A stretch of 13,533 nucleotides of DNA from Dokdonella_A sp039926425 (GTDB lineage: Bacteria > Pseudomonadota > Gammaproteobacteria > Xanthomonadales > Rhodanobacteraceae), in the NCBI RefSeq assembly GCF_039926425.1, contig NZ_JBDSWZ010000059.1, forward strand, positions 1-13,533, written 5' to 3'. The position numbers and the translations under genes are program-made. The notes under the pieces were generated by a model. That model did not search any database. It saw only the letters and a list, made by a program, of their open reading frames with translations, and had not been told where the DNA came from. Below are positions 6,851-13,533 of the stretch, in pieces (the first letter of the stretch is position 1; each line of letters begins with the position of its first letter).

Positions 6851-8716
6851 TCATGCGCCGTCGTCGAATCCATCCTGGAAGATCACATCGGAGGACGCCG
6901 CAGGGTCGGTCTCGAACGCGCCAATGTCCGCCGCGGCTCCCAGTTCCCGCAAGAACGGGTCTCCCCGCTGATCGAAAAGCAGGCCGATCATGTTGTTGCC
7001 GGTGTCGATTGCAGGACTTCCGGCGCCGAGCGCGTGCGTCAACGTGGTCGCGCCGTTGAGCGCAAGCGGTTGCAGCAACGGATCGGCGGTGATCGTGTCG
7101 GCGGGCAGCTGTGCCGGGCCCGACGAGCCGGGAATCAGGTTGTTTGCGCCGGTGACCGTCTCGGGGAATGCCCAGACGTTCGCCGGCGCGGCGCCGTTTG
7201 TGTTGTTGGACACGATCGTGCTCTGCAAGTCGATCTGGTACGCGTACTCCGACGCGCTGAATCCTGCGCCACGCTGCGTCGATGTATTGAACGCGATCGT
7301 GCTGTTGCTCAACTGCGCGTTGCCGCCGTCGAGCATCACGCCCCCGCCTTCGCTCGCGCTGTTGCCGGAAATCGTGCTGTCGATGATCGCCATCGGCGCC
7401 GGACCCGACTCGCCGTAGAGGACACCGATGCCGCCGCCGTTTGCTTCTGCGGTGTTGCCGGTGATCGCGCTGCTCTGCACCTGAAACGTACAGGCGACGC
7501 ACTGCACGCCACCGCCGCCTTCGTTGGTGCCGCCCTGGTTGCCGGCGACGTTTGCGGTGATGCTGCTGCCGTCGATCGAGACCAGGCCGTAAGCCGGGCC
7601 GATCATTCCACCGCCGGCCGAGTCCGCATGGTTGCCGCTGATGGTGGAACGGATGATCTCGACGCTGCCCGCATTGAACACGCGCAGGCCGCCCGCTCCG
7701 CCGTAGTGGTTGGTCGATCCGACCGAGTTGTCGCTCACCTGCGTGTCGCGCAACCGGGTTGTGCCGACCGCCGCGATGCCGCCGCCCTGCGGCGCGCACA
7801 CGTCACAGGTGGAAACGACCGTGTTGCCGCTCACCGTGCCGCGCAGGATGTCGAGTGGCGCCTCGGCGTTGTCGGGATGTGAGCCAACCGCGATTCCGCC
7901 GCCAAACACTTCGAAGGTGTCGGACGTCGCCGTATTGCCGGTGACGATGCTGTCGGTCAGATGGGTGCTGCCCAGCGCGAAGAGGGCGCCGCCCTCGACG
8001 ATGTTCGCGAACGCGTTGCCGCCGGTGACACTGTGGCTGTGCGCGCTGTTGCCGGCAAACAGGCTGGACGTGGTGGTCAGGGTGCCGCCGACCGCCAGCG
8101 CACCACCGCGCACACGCAAGTTGCCATTGACGGCGTTGGTCGTGAACTGCGTATCCGCGAGCGTCGCATTGCCGGCGACGAACGCGCCGCCACCGGATAT
8201 TCCGGCGACGTCGTCGGTTCCCGCGGTGCATTGCGCAACCGTGACGCCAGCCAGCGAGAGGTTGCCACTTGCGAGGATGCAACCGCCGTTGCCGGCTGCG
8301 GATCCCTGGACGAGTGCAAGTCCGGACACCGTCAGCGTGCCGGTGCCATCGTGCTCGAGCACGCGGCTCGCATTGTTGCCGCTGATCCCGAGCGCCGCGG
8401 AGCCGGGTCCGTGGAGCGTGAGGTCGGCGATGCCGGAACCGATGACGATGGCCCCGCTGGTCAAGGTGATCGACGCGCAGCTCAGCGCCGTCAGGTCGAC
8501 GACATCGCCGCTGACCGCGCCGGCCACCACGTCGCGCAGGCTGCCCGCGCCGCTGTCATCGCAGTTGAGCACGGCGAGCCCGCCACGAGGCGCGGACGGC
8601 GATGGCGCCGCTGCGCCAAGCACACCGGCCTGCAGGAACAGCGCGGAGGCGAGGCACGCGGCGAGGGGACGCAGACGCGGGAGCGCGGCACGCGAAGAAC
8701 GCAGAACTGGGGTCAT
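6851..8716 (-). CDS. Secreted right-handed beta-helix protein, choice-of-anchor Q type
   Basis: A 621-residue protein, probably surface-exposed or secreted. ATG 8716 is chosen because GGAGA lies just upstream and a signal peptide then begins at once (Arg-rich 6-16, hydrophobic 17-36). The mature N-terminus (C52-D-D-S-G-A-G-S-L-R-D) is the N-S-G-x-G-S-L-R-D motif that opens many bacterial beta-helix proteins. Residues about 100-520 are imperfect coils with S-x-I/V-x-G-N and G-G-G-I/V/A turns. The end, A-L-G-A-G-S-P-A-I-D-T-G then D-Q-R-G-x-P-F and D-I-G-A-F-E (to 602), is the choice-of-anchor Q signature. It closes with D610-V-I-F-Q-D-G-F-D618. The fold is used by polysaccharide lyases and adhesins; no catalytic residues are evident, so adhesin is favoured. 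The regulator gene lies 143 bases upstream on the same strand. Confidence 0.88.
   Translation of the reverse strand: MTPVLRSSRAALPRLRPLAACLASALFLQAGVLGAAAPSPSAPRGGLAVLNCDDSGAGSLRDVVAGAVSGDVVDLTALSCASITLTSGAIVIGSGIADLTLHGPGSAALGISGNNASRVLEHDGTGTLTVSGLALVQGSAAGNGGCILASGNLSLAGVTVAQCTAGTDDVAGISGGGAFVAGNATLADTQFTTNAVNGNLRVRGGALAVGGTLTTTSSLFAGNSAHSHSVTGGNAFANIVEGGALFALGSTHLTDSIVTGNTATSDTFEVFGGGIAVGSHPDNAEAPLDILRGTVSGNTVVSTCDVCAPQGGGIAAVGTTRLRDTQVSDNSVGSTNHYGGAGGLRVFNAGSVEIIRSTISGNHADSAGGGMIGPAYGLVSIDGSSITANVAGNQGGTNEGGGGVQCVACTFQVQSSAITGNTAEANGGGIGVLYGESGPAPMAIIDSTISGNSASEGGGVMLDGGNAQLSNSTIAFNTSTQRGAGFSASEYAYQIDLQSTIVSNNTNGAAPANVWAFPETVTGANNLIPGSSGPAQLPADTITADPLLQPLALNGATTLTHALGAGSPAIDTGNNMIGLLFDQRGDPFLRELGAAADIGAFETDPAASSDVIFQDGFDDGA
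7187..8299 (-). repeat. Coding repeats of the beta-helix coils
   Basis: This part of the gene encodes a series of about 25-50-residue units, each with an S-x-I/V-x-G-N or related turn (D-S-I-V-T-G-N, R-G-T-V-S-G-N, S-T-I-S-G-N twice, S-A-I-T-G-N, S-T-I-A-F-N, S-T-I-V-S-N) and a nearby G-G-G turn. On the plus strand the turns recur as GTTGCCG-type words. The units are divergent in DNA, so recent slippage is unlikely. Confidence 0.65.
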
Positions 8717-8859
8717 CGGAATCTCCGGTGGGTCGGTGAAGCCGCGGGCTTGCGGCGCCTGCAACGGTGGACCTCAGCGTGGCAGCGCGACGCCCCACGC
8801 ACCATGCCGGCACCATTCCGTTTCTGTTCCGCCGCGGTTCGCACGGCGTCCGAAGGGTC

Positions 8860-11292
8860 TCAGTCGGTCGTTCCGAGTGCGAGCGGCGCGGCGCCTGCAC
8901 TCGCCAGCTCGTCGGGTATCCGGCGCTCGCCGGCCAGTCGCCGCACACGTGTCATCGCGCCGGCAAACGCGTCCTGTCGAACGAGCGCCCGGTACAGGCG
9001 CGCCTCGACCAACGCCGACGAGAAATCGCGATCGGCATAGCGCGCCACCTTGCCGACGACGTCAGCGGCCTGCGACACGTCGCCGCGCGCGAGCAGCCAG
9101 GTCGCATAGGAGACCGCCGTCTCGCTGCTGCGATCCGGCAGGCCACGCTGGTCCGCTGCCTGCATGGCGCGTTCGTACGCGGCCACGGCATCGGCATGCC
9201 GTTCCTCGACCGCACACTGCTCGGCGTTCGCAAGAGAGGCGTCCAGCGTTGCCAACGGCACATCGACCGACTGCGCCCACGTGGCGAATGCAGCGGTTTC
9301 ATCTGCCGCGTCGCTCGTCTGGCCGAGCTGTCGAATCGCACGCGTCAACAGCAGCCATGCGCGCGCCCGTTCGCGCATGGTCTGCGGTGTCGCAAGGGCT
9401 TCAAGCGCCTGCCGGGCCAGCACGCGAGCGCTCTCGGGCGCGCCGGTCACGAGATCGAGCTCCGCTTCATTGCTGCGCGCAATCGCCAGTTGCGCCGTGT
9501 CGGGAGGCGGATCGGCCGCGTGGATCAATTGATCCAGCACCACCCGCGCTTCTTCCAGGCGGCCGTTCGCCGCGAGTGCCTGCGCGCGGCCCGCCTCGAA
9601 CGCATGCCGCACTTGCGGGTCGGTGACCCGGCTGCGTTCGGCCCAGCCGGCGTCGCTGGCCTTGAGGGCGTCGAGCGGTTGCAGAAGCATCAGGTGCGCT
9701 TCGACCTGGTTGACCAGCGCCGTCACGAATTCGTTGACCATCCCGAAGCGGCGGAAGGTGTGTCCGGCACGTTCAAGCGTCGGCAATGCTTCCGATGGAC
9801 GGCCATGACCCATCTCGATGATGCTCACGTTGCCGTCGAGCTGGGCCAGCAACAGCGGATCGCCTGCCAAGGTGATCGCGATGCGCGATCGCGCGAAATC
9901 CGCCATCGCCGCGTCATGCCGGTTCATGCGTTCATGGAGGAGAGCGCGGTCGTTGTACGCGCGGCCGAGCGGGAGCGGCTCGTTGCGCGGTTCGAGCAGC
10001 GCGATCGATGTGTCGCAGGCGCGCAACGCATCCTCGAGTCGGCCGAGGCGCATGTCTGCCGAACACAGGTCTTCGAGAAAGCGCGCATGCATCACGGCAT
10101 CGGCTTCGGCCGGCACTTCGCGCAGCAACACTTCAAGCTCCACGCGTGCCTTGTCGAACTCGCCCGAACGCAGTGCGATGCGCACACCCCGCTCGCGCAC
10201 TTCCGGCATGGCCTGCAGTGCCGGAGCGGCCTGCGCAATCAACGCGCGCGCGAGATCGAGATTTTCGGCAAGACGCGCCGCGTCCGTTCGCTGAAGAAGT
10301 TCGGCGAGACCGGGATCTGCATGCATCGTCGCGGCCGCCGACGTCTTTCCGAGAAGTCCGAGCAGCTGGCCGACCACCTGGTCCGTCGCGCTGATGGCAT
10401 CGCTCGCGTGCGCCTGCACCGACCGCGGCGATGCCGAGCCATCGATCAGTTCCGCACGCACGATCCATTCGTTTCCACTCTTGCGGACGGCCGGCAGGAT
10501 GACGCCACGCGTGTCGATTGCAGCATGCAACGCGGCCATTGCCTGCGTGGTCGTCATGCGGGCATCGACCACGCGCACGACGCTGTCGCTGCGGACCACC
10601 GCAATGCCGGCATCGCGCAGCCGCGTCGCGATCAGGTCCATCAACCCGAGTCGCAACCAGTCGTCGGAGCCGTCGGTGAGGACGTCGACAGGAAGCACGG
10701 CGAGCGCAGTGGCCTGCTCCGGACCATCGTGCGTCGTCGTGGACGACGCGGGCGGTCGCGGAGGCGTTGAGCGCAGCGACACCACGACGGCACCGACGCC
10801 TGCCACGATGAGCAACCCGATGGCGAGCTGCGAAAGCGTTCGCCATCGCGACGTCGGCATTTGCGGGGCGGACGGCGCGGCGATCGGTGGAGGTTCGGCA
10901 ACGTCGGCTGCGGACGACCTGTGTGCACCGGCTTCGTCCGTGGTGTCTTGCGCAGGCTCCGAACGCTCGATCTCCTGGATCCGCGTGTCTCCTACCCAGT
11001 GATAGCCGAACCGGGGCACCGTGCGGAGCAGCACCTGTGCTTCGGCGGTGTCGCCGACCGCACGTCGCGCTGCGAGGATCGCCTTGCCGAGCATCGTGTC
11101 GCTGACCTCGGTCTTTCCCCACACCGCGGCGATGAGTTCGTCGCGTCCGACGGCGCGATCGCGATGCGCGACGAGATAGGCGATGCAGTCGAATACCGTT
11201 GGAGGCAAATCGACACGCGCACCCGCGCGACGCAGTTCGCGCGCGGGAATGTCGAGCGTGCAATCGCCGAATCGAAAACGGGAGGGAACCAT
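8860..11292 (-). CDS. Membrane-anchored OmpR/CadC-type winged-helix regulator with helical repeats
   Basis: An 810-residue one-component regulator. Residues 5-101 are an OmpR/PhoB-type winged helix (F-R-F-G-D start, L-x-P-P-T-V-F-D, R-D-E-L-I-A-A-V-W, ending V-P-R-F-G-Y-H-W). A Pro/Ala-rich linker (102-150) leads to one membrane segment (154-173). The periplasmic part starts with an A-L-A-V-L-P-V-D-V-L-T-D-G segment (196-208) resembling the domain after the membrane span in many CadC-like proteins. About 320-780 is helical and TPR-like. No receiver domain exists, so this is a ToxR/CadC-style sensor rather than a response regulator. ATG 11292 places the DNA-binding domain at the N-terminus as in relatives; an in-frame ATG at 11340, overlapping the stop of the preceding gene as ATGA, would add 16 residues. 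The ligand is unknown; the downstream beta-helix gene is a candidate target. Confidence 0.87.
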   Translation of the reverse strand: MVPSRFRFGDCTLDIPARELRRAGARVDLPPTVFDCIAYLVAHRDRAVGRDELIAAVWGKTEVSDTMLGKAILAARRAVGDTAEAQVLLRTVPRFGYHWVGDTRIQEIERSEPAQDTTDEAGAHRSSAADVAEPPPIAAPSAPQMPTSRWRTLSQLAIGLLIVAGVGAVVVSLRSTPPRPPASSTTTHDGPEQATALAVLPVDVLTDGSDDWLRLGLMDLIATRLRDAGIAVVRSDSVVRVVDARMTTTQAMAALHAAIDTRGVILPAVRKSGNEWIVRAELIDGSASPRSVQAHASDAISATDQVVGQLLGLLGKTSAAATMHADPGLAELLQRTDAARLAENLDLARALIAQAAPALQAMPEVRERGVRIALRSGEFDKARVELEVLLREVPAEADAVMHARFLEDLCSADMRLGRLEDALRACDTSIALLEPRNEPLPLGRAYNDRALLHERMNRHDAAMADFARSRIAITLAGDPLLLAQLDGNVSIIEMGHGRPSEALPTLERAGHTFRRFGMVNEFVTALVNQVEAHLMLLQPLDALKASDAGWAERSRVTDPQVRHAFEAGRAQALAANGRLEEARVVLDQLIHAADPPPDTAQLAIARSNEAELDLVTGAPESARVLARQALEALATPQTMRERARAWLLLTRAIRQLGQTSDAADETAAFATWAQSVDVPLATLDASLANAEQCAVEERHADAVAAYERAMQAADQRGLPDRSSETAVSYATWLLARGDVSQAADVVGKVARYADRDFSSALVEARLYRALVRQDAFAGAMTRVRRLAGERRIPDELASAGAAPLALGTTD

Positions 11293-11336
11293 GCAACGAG
11301 GGTAGCGGCCTGCGACGCGGGCGTCACCCGACGCCG

Positions 11337-11720
11337 TCATCCATTGCTGAAGGTGTACTCGAACGACGTGAAGAACGGCGCTTTCGGCGGCACGAACAAC
11401 AATGAGCGCGACATCGTCTTCGACAGGCAACCGGAGAATTCGGATTCGCCGGTGATCCATGTGCTCAGCACCTTGCCGGATGCATCGAGTTCCATCACCA
11501 GCGTGAATGGCAGGCGACGGTCGGCGCGATCGGAGGCCGGACAATCCGCGGAAACGATTCGGGCGATCTCCTTCAACGAGGCAACCAGCTGCGCATGCTG
11601 TCCTTCGGAAAGCGATGCCTCGTCGATGCTTGCGCGGATCTTCACCTGCTCGATGTCGAGAGCGCGCGCGGACGCGAAGGCCGGGAACAGGCAGAACACA
11701 ACGAGGAGGAGTTGATTCAT
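11337..11720 (-). CDS. Small secreted protein with TonB-C-terminus-like tail
   Basis: A 127-residue protein I do not recognise as a whole. From ATG 11720 it has a signal peptide (N-Q-L-L-L-V-V-F-C-L-F, A-S-A-R-A20). The mature protein has two cysteines, C60 and C98, that could pair. Residues about 71-125 read as strand, turn with D-A-S-G-K-V, strand, F-S-G-C-L-S-K, a V-P-P-K turn and a final Y-T-F strand. That order resembles TonB C-terminal or AgmX/PglI-like domains, where a conserved Cys sits before the last helix; this is inference from pattern only. The start at 11777 is less likely because it buries the signal peptide. The stop is overlapped by an ATG (11340-11338, ATGA) of the regulator frame, so the two are probably coupled. 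A candidate promoter lies about 40 bases upstream of the start codon. Confidence 0.72.
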   Translation of the reverse strand: MNQLLLVVFCLFPAFASARALDIEQVKIRASIDEASLSEGQHAQLVASLKEIARIVSADCPASDRADRRLPFTLVMELDASGKVLSTWITGESEFSGCLSKTMSRSLLFVPPKAPFFTSFEYTFSNG

Positions 11721-11767
11721 GGTCACGTGCACCGCTGGAAGAGGTCGGCTCTTGCCGAATGGACTCA

Positions 11768-11794
11768 AGCTTAGCAAACCGTCTCACCCACCAA
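11768..11794 (-). promoter_or_regulatory. Possible extended -10 promoter for the small secreted protein and regulator
   Basis: Read on the minus strand, TGC-TAAGCT (11776-11768) resembles an extended -10 element. TTGGTG (11794-11789) is a poor -35 at a short 15-nt spacing. Transcription would start about 40 bases before the start codon at 11720. The match is weak. Confidence 0.22.
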
Positions 11795-11848
11795 TGCACG
11801 CGGTCCGCCCGACTACCCGACGCGGACGTCGCTCCGGTACAGTTCCAG

Positions 11849-11878
11849 CGGATACGAGACGCGTCAGCCGCGTATCCG
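11849..11878. promoter_or_regulatory. 8-bp inverted repeat in a divergent promoter region
   Basis: CGGATACG (11849-11856) and CGTATCCG (11871-11878) are exact complements around 14 bases that contain the palindrome GACGCGTC (11858-11865). It sits between the divergent starts at 11720 and 11936, where an operator for a regulator such as the one encoded next door would be expected. A leader hairpin in the plus-strand transcript is the alternative. Confidence 0.4.
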
Positions 11879-11935
11879 GGCGGTGATTGCCGGTGCAACG
11901 AACCGCATTCCCGCGAAGCCGGCGCGGCGCGGCTC

Positions 11936-12931
11936 ATGTCCAATCGGTGGGAGCGAGTGTTCTTGAAGGCACGATCGATGATTGCTGCAACATTCCTGAT
12001 TTCCGCCCTGGTCACGGGCTCGTGGTTGTGGACCCCCGACAAGTCGCTGGCACAGCTGCAGGCGAAGTATCTGCAGTCCCCCACAGACATGATCGACGTT
12101 GCAGGCACGCGCCTGCACGTGCGTGACAGCGGTCCTCACACTGCGCCGGCCGTCCTTCTGCTGCACGGCTTCGGCTCGAGCCTGCAGACATGGGAACCGT
12201 GGGCGCAGATGCTCGACGACGAGTTCCGCGTCGTTCGCCTGGATCTCCCTGGATCCGGCCTGTCGCCGCCCGATCCCGGTGGCGTCTACACCGATCAGCG
12301 AACAATCGACGTACTGGTGGCGCTGCTGGATCGGCTGAACATATCGAAGGTCGATGTGATCGGCAATTCAATCGGCGGGCGCATCGCGTGGAGATTTGCG
12401 GTGGCGCATCCGGAACGCGTGGAACGCCTCGTGCTGATTTCGCCGGATGGCTTTGCAAGCCCGGGGTTCGACTACGGCAAGCCGCCCGCGATTCCGTCGG
12501 TGGTCGGCCTGATGCGCTACGTGTTGCCGAAAGCACTGCTGCGGATGAATCTCAAACCGGCGTATGGCAATCCCGATGCACTCACCGAGGAGACGGTCAC
12601 GCGCTACCACGACCTCATGCTCGCGCCGGGCTCGCGCGCCGCGGTGCTCGAGCGCATGCGCCAGTCGGTTCTCGAAAAACCCGAGCCACTTCTCCAGACG
12701 ATTCACGCGCCTGTCCTGCTGGTGTGGGGCGTGAAGGACGCGATGATTCCGATCGCCAATGCCGCCGACTACACCCGCAACCTTCCCGACAGTCGTCTCG
12801 TGACGTTTCCGAATCTCGGGCACGTCCCGCAGGAAGAAGCGCCGGCCGAATCGATTGTTCCGGTGCGGGAGTTTCTCGAGGGTGCAGCCACAGCGCCGAC
12901 CCCCGGCGAACGCGCCTCACATCCCGGATGA
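11936..12931 (+). CDS. Membrane-anchored alpha/beta hydrolase
   Basis: A 331-residue serine hydrolase of the alpha/beta fold. One N-terminal hydrophobic segment (about 15-32) after R-W-E-R-V-F-L-K-A-R suggests an inner-membrane anchor or uncleaved signal with a periplasmic catalytic domain. Motifs: oxyanion H77-G-F-G; D-L-P-G-S-G (103-108); nucleophile elbow G-N-S145-I-G-G; acid D268 in W-G-V-K-D; base H296 in L-G-H-V-P. A helical cap lies about 176-250. With a Ser nucleophile it is an esterase/lipase or C-C-bond hydrolase rather than a haloalkane dehalogenase, which uses Asp. The substrate is unknown. ATG 11936 keeps the basic region before the membrane segment, but its ribosome-binding site is poor. 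TTG 11963 has GGGAG (11949-11953) nine bases upstream and ATG 11978 has GAAGG; either could be the true start. The CIA30-family gene follows after 19 bases. Confidence 0.87.
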   Translation: MSNRWERVFLKARSMIAATFLISALVTGSWLWTPDKSLAQLQAKYLQSPTDMIDVAGTRLHVRDSGPHTAPAVLLLHGFGSSLQTWEPWAQMLDDEFRVVRLDLPGSGLSPPDPGGVYTDQRTIDVLVALLDRLNISKVDVIGNSIGGRIAWRFAVAHPERVERLVLISPDGFASPGFDYGKPPAIPSVVGLMRYVLPKALLRMNLKPAYGNPDALTEETVTRYHDLMLAPGSRAAVLERMRQSVLEKPEPLLQTIHAPVLLVWGVKDAMIPIANAADYTRNLPDSRLVTFPNLGHVPQEEAPAESIVPVREFLEGAATAPTPGERASHPG

Positions 12932-12950
12932 CAAGCGAGCCTGCACCCGC

Positions 12951-13445
12951 ATGCGCATGCTGATGCGCTTCGATGGCGTTCCGTCGGAGCCCGGATGGGT
13001 GGCTGTCAACGATGGCGTGATGGGCGGTCGATCGAGCGGCGCGCCCGCAATCGTGGCCGGCACGCTGCACTTCACCGGCATTCTGTCGCTCGCGAACAAC
13101 GGAGGGTTTTCGTCCATCCGCACGGTGCGCCGTTCTTTCGACCTGGCGTACGTGACCGCACTGGTCCTGCGCGTCCGCGGTGACGGCCGTGCGTATCAAC
13201 TGCGGCTGAAGACCGATGCCACGGTGCGTGGCATCGCCGTGGCGTACAGCGCTCCATTCACCGCGCCCGCGGGCCGGTGGACGGAGGCGCGCGTGCCACT
13301 GGATCAACTGCGCCCGAGCGTCCGCGGGACGACACTCGACGGCCCGCCGTTCGAACCGACCAACGTCACGGAGATTGGCCTGTTGATCGGTGACCACCGC
13401 GAGGGGCCGTTCGCGCTCGCGGTGGACTGGATCGGCATGGACTAG
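12951..13445 (+). CDS. CIA30-family protein (NDUFAF1-like domain)
   Basis: A 164-residue single-domain protein of the CIA30 family (Pfam PF08547). The diagnostic N-terminal segment is visible: W16-V-A-V-N-D-G-V-M-G-G-R-S-S-G30, then F-T-G-I-L-S-L-A-N-N-G-G-F-S-S (41-55) and L-R-V-R-G-D-G-R-A-Y-Q-L (73-84), a galactose-binding-like beta sandwich. In mitochondria the family assists complex I assembly; the role of bacterial members is not settled, so complex I involvement should not be assumed. There is no signal peptide, so a cytoplasmic site is likely. ATG 12951 is chosen as the first in-frame start after the hydrolase stop; 12957 and 12963 are close alternatives and no strong ribosome-binding site separates them. 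The 19-base spacing to the hydrolase suggests co-transcription. Confidence 0.85.
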   Translation: MRMLMRFDGVPSEPGWVAVNDGVMGGRSSGAPAIVAGTLHFTGILSLANNGGFSSIRTVRRSFDLAYVTALVLRVRGDGRAYQLRLKTDATVRGIAVAYSAPFTAPAGRWTEARVPLDQLRPSVRGTTLDGPPFEPTNVTEIGLLIGDHREGPFALAVDWIGMD

Positions 13446-13509
13446 GCACGGAATCGGGAGCGCCTGCACCGACACCAGCCACACAGCAATACCGGTTCAT
13501 CGAAGCCAT

Positions 13510-13529
13510 TGGCGAAACCCGTGTCGCCA
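13510..13529 (+). terminator. Small hairpin near the right edge
   Basis: TGGCGA (13510-13515) pairs with TCGCCA (13524-13529) around an 8-nt loop, 64 bases after the CIA30 gene. It may be a terminator, but the window ends four bases later so a U-run cannot be judged. The rest of 13446-13533 shows no gene. Confidence 0.25.
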
Positions 13530-13533
13530 GTAT

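Noticed and set aside
7187..8299. Repeated words such as GTTGCCG suggesting a CRISPR or satellite array
   Set aside because: The spacing is irregular and the words are the coding of S-x-I-x-G-N turns in a beta-helix protein.
7710..9626. A 638-codon open frame on the plus strand
   Set aside because: It crosses two well-supported minus-strand genes and the gap between them, and its product is Pro/Arg/Ser-rich without any motif.
8767..10770. A 667-codon open frame on the plus strand
   Set aside because: It is antisense to the regulator gene, whose minus-strand product has clear winged-helix and TPR-like features; the plus-strand translation is Arg/His-rich and resembles no family. Such long antisense frames are common in GC-rich genes.
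12928..12963. ATG overlapping the hydrolase stop (ATGA) as the CIA30 gene start
   Set aside because: It is in another frame and meets a stop after 11 codons, so it cannot start the CIA30 gene.

Overview
The window is GC-rich bacterial DNA with about ten protein genes and no rRNA, tRNA, CRISPR array, transposase or phage gene that I can see. Gene content suggests a free-living gammaproteobacterium, most likely of the Lysobacterales (Xanthomonadales; Dokdonella- or Rhodanobacter-like). The reasons are the secreted beta-helix protein of the choice-of-anchor Q type, the short F-x-D/N-G-F-E/D segment carried by two secreted proteins, the CSS-type EAL protein, and a membrane-anchored winged-helix regulator with a long C-terminal helical-repeat part. 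The placement is inference; no marker gene is present.

Layout. Bases 1-940 hold no convincing gene, only a 9-bp inverted repeat and a T-run. A plus-strand pair follows: a PdeC-like c-di-GMP phosphodiesterase (941-2563) and an OmpA-domain lipoprotein (2553-3287) overlapping by 11 nt. An MscS-type channel (4144-3284, minus) converges on it, sharing stop-codon bases. After a 359-base gap come two plus-strand genes for secreted proteins: an unrecognised cysteine-rich protein (4504-5598) and a PHB-depolymerase/feruloyl-esterase-like serine esterase (5732-6742).

Three minus-strand genes read 11720 to 6851. They are a small secreted protein with a TonB-C-terminus-like tail, a membrane-anchored OmpR/CadC-type transcription regulator, and a right-handed beta-helix surface protein. 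The first two abut; the third lies 143 nt downstream. From a divergent 215-bp intergenic region, a plus-strand pair runs to the right edge: a membrane-anchored alpha/beta hydrolase (11936-12931) and a CIA30-family protein (12951-13445).

How the genes may work together. Most of the window is about the cell envelope: a periplasmic redox-sensing c-di-GMP phosphodiesterase co-transcribed with a peptidoglycan-binding lipoprotein, an osmotic safety valve, secreted enzymes, and a surface beta-helix protein downstream of a transmembrane regulator. The most interesting ideas are two. First, the phosphodiesterase/OmpA-lipoprotein pair resembles an opposite-sign counterpart of the YfiBN cyclase system. 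Second, the regulator module may control its neighbouring adhesin. Both are inferences from gene order and visible motifs.
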